From an uncultured Atopobiaceae bacterium (GTDB taxonomy: Bacteria > Actinomycetota > Coriobacteriia > Coriobacteriales > Atopobiaceae): a DNA stretch of 9,623 nucleotides. Shown piece by piece: positions 6,744 to 9,623 of this stretch. The stretch lies in the NCBI GenBank assembly GCA_944321005.1, contig CALUJT010000068.1, positions 1 through 9,623 on the forward strand, read 5' to 3'. The notes beneath the pieces are model-generated. The model searched no databases and had not been told where the DNA came from. It saw nothing but the letters and a program-made list of their open reading frames with translations. Position numbers and translations under genes: made by a program. Numbering within the stretch: position 1 is the first letter of the stretch; each line of letters opens with the position of its first letter.

Positions 6744-7061
6744 CTAGAGGTTGGCCTCGAGCTCGCTCACGAGCGCGGGCTTGGGCATGTTGCCGACGAT
6801 GGTGTGGACGGGGGTACCGCCCTTGAAGAGGATGAGCGTGGGGATGGAGACGATCCTGAACCTCGTGGCGAGGTCGGGCTCGGCGTCGACGTCGCACTTG
6901 TAGACCACGAGCCTGTCCGCCATCTCCTGGGAGATCTGGTCGACGACGGGCGCGAGCGCGCGGCAGGGGCCGCACCACGATGCCCAGAAGTCAACGAGCA
7001 CGGGCTTGTCGGAGCCGGAGACGACGGAGTCAAAGTCGGCAGAGGTGATTGCGTTGGCCAT
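6744..7061 (-). CDS. trxA: Thioredoxin
   Basis: A 105-residue cytoplasmic disulfide reductase of classic thioredoxin length. The active site is WASWCGPCR with C30 and C33; the cis-proline is P74 in VSIPTL, and the FKGG turn follows at 79-82. No signal peptide or membrane anchor is present. In the family it passes electrons from thioredoxin reductase to ribonucleotide reductase, methionine sulfoxide reductase and others; no reductase gene is in the window. The start ATG at 7061 has a strong GGGAGGA site (7072-7066) with 4 nt spacing. It is the first gene of a two-gene minus-strand unit with the PAP2 phosphatase. The 94-base gap to the divergent gene at 7156 must hold its promoter, but no clear -35/-10 pair was found on this strand. 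A genome may hold several thioredoxins, so the symbol is a family-level assignment. Confidence 0.95.
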   Translation of the reverse strand: MANAITSADFDSVVSGSDKPVLVDFWASWCGPCRALAPVVDQISQEMADRLVVYKCDVDAEPDLATRFRIVSIPTLILFKGGTPVHTIVGNMPKPALVSELEANL

Positions 7062-7089
7062 GGGGTCCTCCCTCGGTCGGTGAGTCTTC

Positions 7090-7117
7090 TTGATTGTGCT
7101 TATGCCCGAATTACACT
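7090..7117 (+). promoter_or_regulatory. Sigma70-like promoter for the UDG-like gene
   Basis: TTGATT at 7090-7095 and TACACT at 7112-7117 are separated by 16 bases, each matching four of six consensus positions. Transcription would start near 7124, about 32 bases before the ATG at 7156. The region is noticeably more AT-rich than its surroundings. Confidence 0.45.
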
Positions 7118-7155
7118 AGTTCATACGGTCGCGACGTTTTGACAGGGGGAGGGCC

Positions 7156-7710
7156 ATGGCATCGGAGCGTGACGCGCGTCGCAGCGCGTGCCTGGAGAAG
7201 GCGTCGGCGGAGGCGGGCTCCCTCGCGGCAAGGGGCGTGCTCATGGGGGGAAACGCGTTCTCCGCGGTCCTTCTCGTCAAGGGAGAGCTCTCCGATGCCG
7301 AGAAGGGCGGCGAGGCTCCGTTCTCCGGCGCGGACGGGAGGGCGCTCAGGGCCTCCCTCGAGCGGCTGGGCTACGCCCCGGAGGACTGGGAGTGGCTGCT
7401 CACCGTCGACGGGGGTGGCGAGCTGCTGGACTCCGCGCTCCTGCGCGAGGCGGTGTGCGCGCTCGACCCCGCCACGCTCGTGTGCTGCGACGAGGCTGCG
7501 GCCGCGCTCCTGCGCGAGGCGTACGCGGACGACCTCGCCCAAATCGACTCGCTGGACGAGGCCCTTCTCGCCCCGGGCGTGGTGGTGCACGTCTGCGGAA
7601 TGCGCGTCCTCAACCTCGGCGGCTTTGCGGCGGCGCTCGCCGACCCCCACGAGAAGCAGGTCATGTGGGCGCGTCTCAAGCGAATTCCGCCGCTGGGTGA
7701 GCCGTTCTAA
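7156..7710 (+). CDS. Hypothetical protein, possible degenerate uracil-DNA-glycosylase-fold protein
   Basis: A 184-residue soluble protein with no exact family that I recognise. Its layout resembles family-4-type uracil-DNA glycosylases: APFSGADGRALRASLERLGY (residues 54-73) is like the PFVG-x-G-x2-L segment; LDPATLVCCDEAAAALL (103-119) is like the strand and helix reading 'P-K-V-I-V-A-L-G-x-x-A-A-x-A-L-L'; LADPHEKQVMWARLKRI (161-177) is like the final 'DP-x-x-K-x-x-W-x-x-L-K' helix. Catalytic motifs seem absent: GEAPG is replaced by VKGELSDAE, and the HPS motif region reads LNLGGF. No four-cysteine Fe-S pattern is present, although C101, C110, C111 and C147 exist. If the reading is right, it may bind a nucleotide or DNA without glycosylase activity. 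A GGGGGAGGG site precedes the ATG. It lies alone between divergent thioredoxin and downstream pgi. The gene itself is secure; the function is a tentative inference. Confidence 0.75.
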   Translation: MASERDARRSACLEKASAEAGSLAARGVLMGGNAFSAVLLVKGELSDAEKGGEAPFSGADGRALRASLERLGYAPEDWEWLLTVDGGGELLDSALLREAVCALDPATLVCCDEAAAALLREAYADDLAQIDSLDEALLAPGVVVHVCGMRVLNLGGFAAALADPHEKQVMWARLKRIPPLGEPF

Positions 7711-7751
7711 ACGATTGCCGTTCCCCGAGCTGCCGACGTCGGTCCGCGCGG

Positions 7752-7757
7752 TATCCT
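7752..7757 (+). promoter_or_regulatory. Possible -10 element for pgi
   Basis: TATCCT lies 36 bases before the pgi start in the 82-base gap after the previous gene. A poor -35 (CTGCCG, 7730-7735) sits 16 bases upstream. No terminator is visible in the gap, so pgi may also receive read-through from the upstream gene. Confidence 0.25.
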
Positions 7758-7792
7758 AAACCCATCTGTTGCAGTTCGGGGAAGGAGCTCCC

Positions 7793-9487
7793 ATGTCCGA
7801 TTTCAAGGCACCCATCGACGCCGCCGCCACGCCCGAGTGGGCCGCGCTCAAGGCGCACCACGACGAGCTCGTCGCGAGCGGCTTCCACCTCAAGGACGCC
7901 TTCGCCAACGATCCCGACCGCGTGAGCAAGCTGTCCTTCGACATGGACGACCTGCACTTCGACCTCTCCAAGAACCTCGTGACCGAGAAGACCCTCGGGC
8001 TTCTGTGCGACCTCGCCCGCGCCGTGGGCCTCGAGGAGCGCCGCGACGCCATGTACGCCGGTGAGCACATCAACACCACCGAGGACCGCGCCGTCCTGCA
8101 CACCGCCCTGCGCCGCCCGGCCGCCGAGAAGGGCACGGTCTTCGACGGCGAGCAGGACTGCGTGGCTGACGTCCGCGAGGTCCTCGACCGCATGTACGCC
8201 TTTGCCGAGCGCGTGCGCTCCGGCGAGTGGAAGGGCGTCACCGGCAAGAGGATCGAGCACGTGATGTCCATCGGCATCGGTGGCTCCGACCTCGGCCCCG
8301 TCATGGTCTACGAGGCCCTCAAGCCCATGGCCGACGCCGGCATTGACTGCCGCTACGTCTCCAACATCGATCCCAACGACATGGCCGAGAAGGTCAAGGG
8401 CCTCGACCCCGAGACCACCCTCGTGATCGTGGTCTCCAAGACGTTCACCACGCTCGAGACCCTCACCAACGCGCGCGAGGCCAAGACCTGGCTGCTCGAG
8501 ACCCTGCGCGCCTCCGGCGCCATCGACGGCTCCGCCGAGCAGGACGCCGAGGCCATCAAGAAGCACTTCGTCGCCGTCTCCACCGCGCTCGACCTCGTCG
8601 CCGACTTTGGCATCGATCCCGAGAACGCCTTCGGCTTCTGGAGCTGGGTCGGTGGCCGCTACTCCGTCGACTCCGCCGTGGGCCTCTCGCTGATCATCGC
8701 CTTCGGCCCCGAGCGCTTCGAGTGCTTCCTCAGGGGCTTCCACGACCTCGACACCTACTTCAAGGAGACCCCGCTCGAGAAGAACGTGGTCGCCCTCATG
8801 GGCCTGCTCAACGTCTGGTACGTCAACTTCTACGGCGCGGAGAGCCACGCCGTCCTGCCCTACAACCAGTACCTGCACCGCTTTGCCGCCTACCTCCAGC
8901 AGCTCACCATGGAGTCCAACGGCAAGAGCGTGCGCTGGGACGGCAGCCCCGTGACCTCCGCCACCGGCGAGATCTTCTGGGGCGAGCCGGGCACCAACGG
9001 ACAGCATGCCTTCTACCAGCTCATCCACCAGGGCACCCGCATGATTCCCGCGGACTTCATCGCCTTCGTGAACACCCCCAACCCCACGCGCGACGGCGAG
9101 CAGGACGTCCACGAGCTCTTCCTGGGCAACTACCTCGCGCAGACCAAGGCGCTCGCCTTTGGCAAGACGGCCGACGAGGTCCGCGCCGAGGGCACGGCCG
9201 AGTGGATGGTCCCGGCGCGCGTCTTCGAGGGCAACCGTCCCACCACCTCGATCTTTGGCGTTGACCTCACGCCGCACGCGCTCGGCGAGCTCATCGCGCT
9301 CTACGAGCACATCACCTTCGTCGAGGGCACGGTCTGGGGCCTGGACTCCTACGACCAGTGGGGCGTCGAGCTGGGCAAGCAGCTCGCCAAGCAGATCACG
9401 CCCGCCTTCCATGACGACGAGGCCCTCGCCAAGCAGGATGCGAGCACGCAGGCCCTCATCGCCTACTACCGTGCTCACCGCAAGTAG
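7793..9487 (+). CDS. pgi: Glucose-6-phosphate isomerase
   Basis: A 564-residue cytoplasmic glycolytic enzyme interconverting glucose-6-phosphate and fructose-6-phosphate, full length for the long bacterial/eukaryotic-type family. Visible: IGGSDLGP at about 162-169, the phosphate-binding SKTFTT at 215-220, family signature [12 protein letters not shown] ending at 291 (R289), MESNGK with catalytic E374, [13 protein letters not shown] with H412 as the ring-opening histidine, and the second signature [10 protein letters not shown] with K529. All expected catalytic residues are present. ATG at 7793 is chosen over an in-frame TTG 24 bases upstream because GAAGGAG at 7781-7787 sits 5 nt before it and would lie inside the longer version. 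Codon use is strongly biased to C/G-ending codons, consistent with high expression. It is followed by a strong terminator, so it ends its transcript. Confidence 0.98.
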   Translation: MSDFKAPIDAAATPEWAALKAHHDELVASGFHLKDAFANDPDRVSKLSFDMDDLHFDLSKNLVTEKTLGLLCDLARAVGLEERRDAMYAGEHINTTEDRAVLHTALRRPAAEKGTVFDGEQDCVADVREVLDRMYAFAERVRSGEWKGVTGKRIEHVMSIGIGGSDLGPVMVYEALKPMADAGIDCRYVSNIDPNDMAEKVKGLDPETTLVIVVSKTFTTLETLTNAREAKTWLLETLRASGAIDGSAEQDAEAIKKHFVAVSTALDLVADFGIDPENAFGFWSWVGGRYSVDSAVGLSLIIAFGPERFECFLRGFHDLDTYFKETPLEKNVVALMGLLNVWYVNFYGAESHAVLPYNQYLHRFAAYLQQLTMESNGKSVRWDGSPVTSATGEIFWGEPGTNGQHAFYQLIHQGTRMIPADFIAFVNTPNPTRDGEQDVHELFLGNYLAQTKALAFGKTADEVRAEGTAEWMVPARVFEGNRPTTSIFGVDLTPHALGELIALYEHITFVEGTVWGLDSYDQWGVELGKQLAKQITPAFHDDEALAKQDASTQALIAYYRAHRK

Positions 9488-9495
9488 GTGACAGG

Positions 9496-9506
9496 GGGAC
9501 AGTCCC
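9496..9506. repeat. GGGACAGTCCC palindrome at the pgi 3' end
   Basis: GGGAC and GTCCC flank a central A, a perfect 11-base inverted repeat beginning 8 bases after the pgi stop, within the larger motif GTGACAGGGGGACAGTCCC (9488-9506). The last base is shared with the terminator stem. It resembles short palindromes that occur as dispersed REP-like units in some genomes, but only one copy is present here. Confidence 0.5.
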
Positions 9507-9541
9507 GGGCCGTCGGGCTTCTCGCCCGGCGGCCCGTTTTT
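9506..9541 (+). terminator. Rho-independent terminator of pgi
   Basis: A 13-bp stem (9506-9518 with 9524-9536), fully paired with one G-U wobble, is closed by a 5-base loop TTCTC and followed at once by TTTTT (9537-9541). It lies 18 bases after the pgi stop and is the only clear intrinsic terminator in the window. The remaining 82 bases to the right edge show no supportable gene. Confidence 0.93.
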
Positions 9542-9623
9542 ACCGTGAACGCTTTTAAACCACTCTGGAGATGGGCGGCCTCCGCTAAGTGTCCGGGCCC
9601 TCCGATACGATGGTTCTGCCAGG

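Noticed and set aside
7139..7144. Perfect TTGACA as a -35 element
   Set aside because: The matching -10 position falls inside the coding sequence at 7156 and has no suitable hexamer; the TTGATT/TACACT pair upstream is better placed.
7769..7792. In-frame TTG as an earlier start of pgi
   Set aside because: It would place the clear GAAGGAG ribosome site inside the gene; ATG at 7793 has ideal spacing to it.
7676..9478. A 600-codon minus-strand open frame opposite pgi
   Set aside because: It is the shadow of the strongly biased pgi codons; it shows no domain and would overlap an unambiguous enzyme along its whole length.
9606..9611. TACGAT as a -10 for a gene beyond the right edge
   Set aside because: No -35 is found at acceptable spacing and the downstream gene is not visible.

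Overview
The window is high-GC, Gram-positive-type DNA with tightly packed genes, strong GGAGG-like ribosome binding sites and little intergenic space. MurT, a QueT-type ECF transporter component, a LytS/LytR-type two-component pair and a strong C/G third-position bias together suggest a Coriobacteriia actinobacterium (Olsenella/Atopobiaceae/Collinsella-like). That placement is an inference from gene content and style; no marker gene proves it.

Layout. (1) 1-1131, minus strand: murT, the ATP-dependent ligase half of the lipid II amidating enzyme MurT-GatD, cut by the left edge. (2) 1132-1347: a divergent control region with two mirror-image extended -10 motifs and, on the plus side, an approximately 110-nt leader that can fold into a closed multi-helix structure before queT. 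(3) 1348-6011, plus strand: a compact five-gene run of queT, a GT-A-like glycosyltransferase with an acidic TGPL-repeat tail, a LytS-type sensor kinase (ATGA overlap with the previous gene), a LytTR response regulator and a YfcE-type phosphodiesterase. (4) 6008-7061, minus strand: thioredoxin followed by a PAP2 membrane phosphatase, converging on the run with overlapping stop codons. (5) 7156-7710, plus strand: an unannotated-looking protein that I read as a degenerate uracil-DNA-glycosylase-fold protein. (6) 7793-9487, plus strand: glucose-6-phosphate isomerase, ending in a strong intrinsic terminator at 9506-9541.

How they may fit together. MurT modifies the peptidoglycan precursor, the PAP2 enzyme may recycle lipid pyrophosphate carriers or dephosphorylate lipids, and a glycosyltransferase is translationally coupled to a LytS-like sensor. 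This gives the left two-thirds an envelope theme. QueT and the phosphodiesterase do not fit that theme obviously, so the operon may be one of convenience. No mobile element, CRISPR array, rRNA or tRNA gene was seen. The less ordinary signals are the structured queT leader, the TGPL-repeat tail, the two-helix LytS variant and the UDG-like protein.
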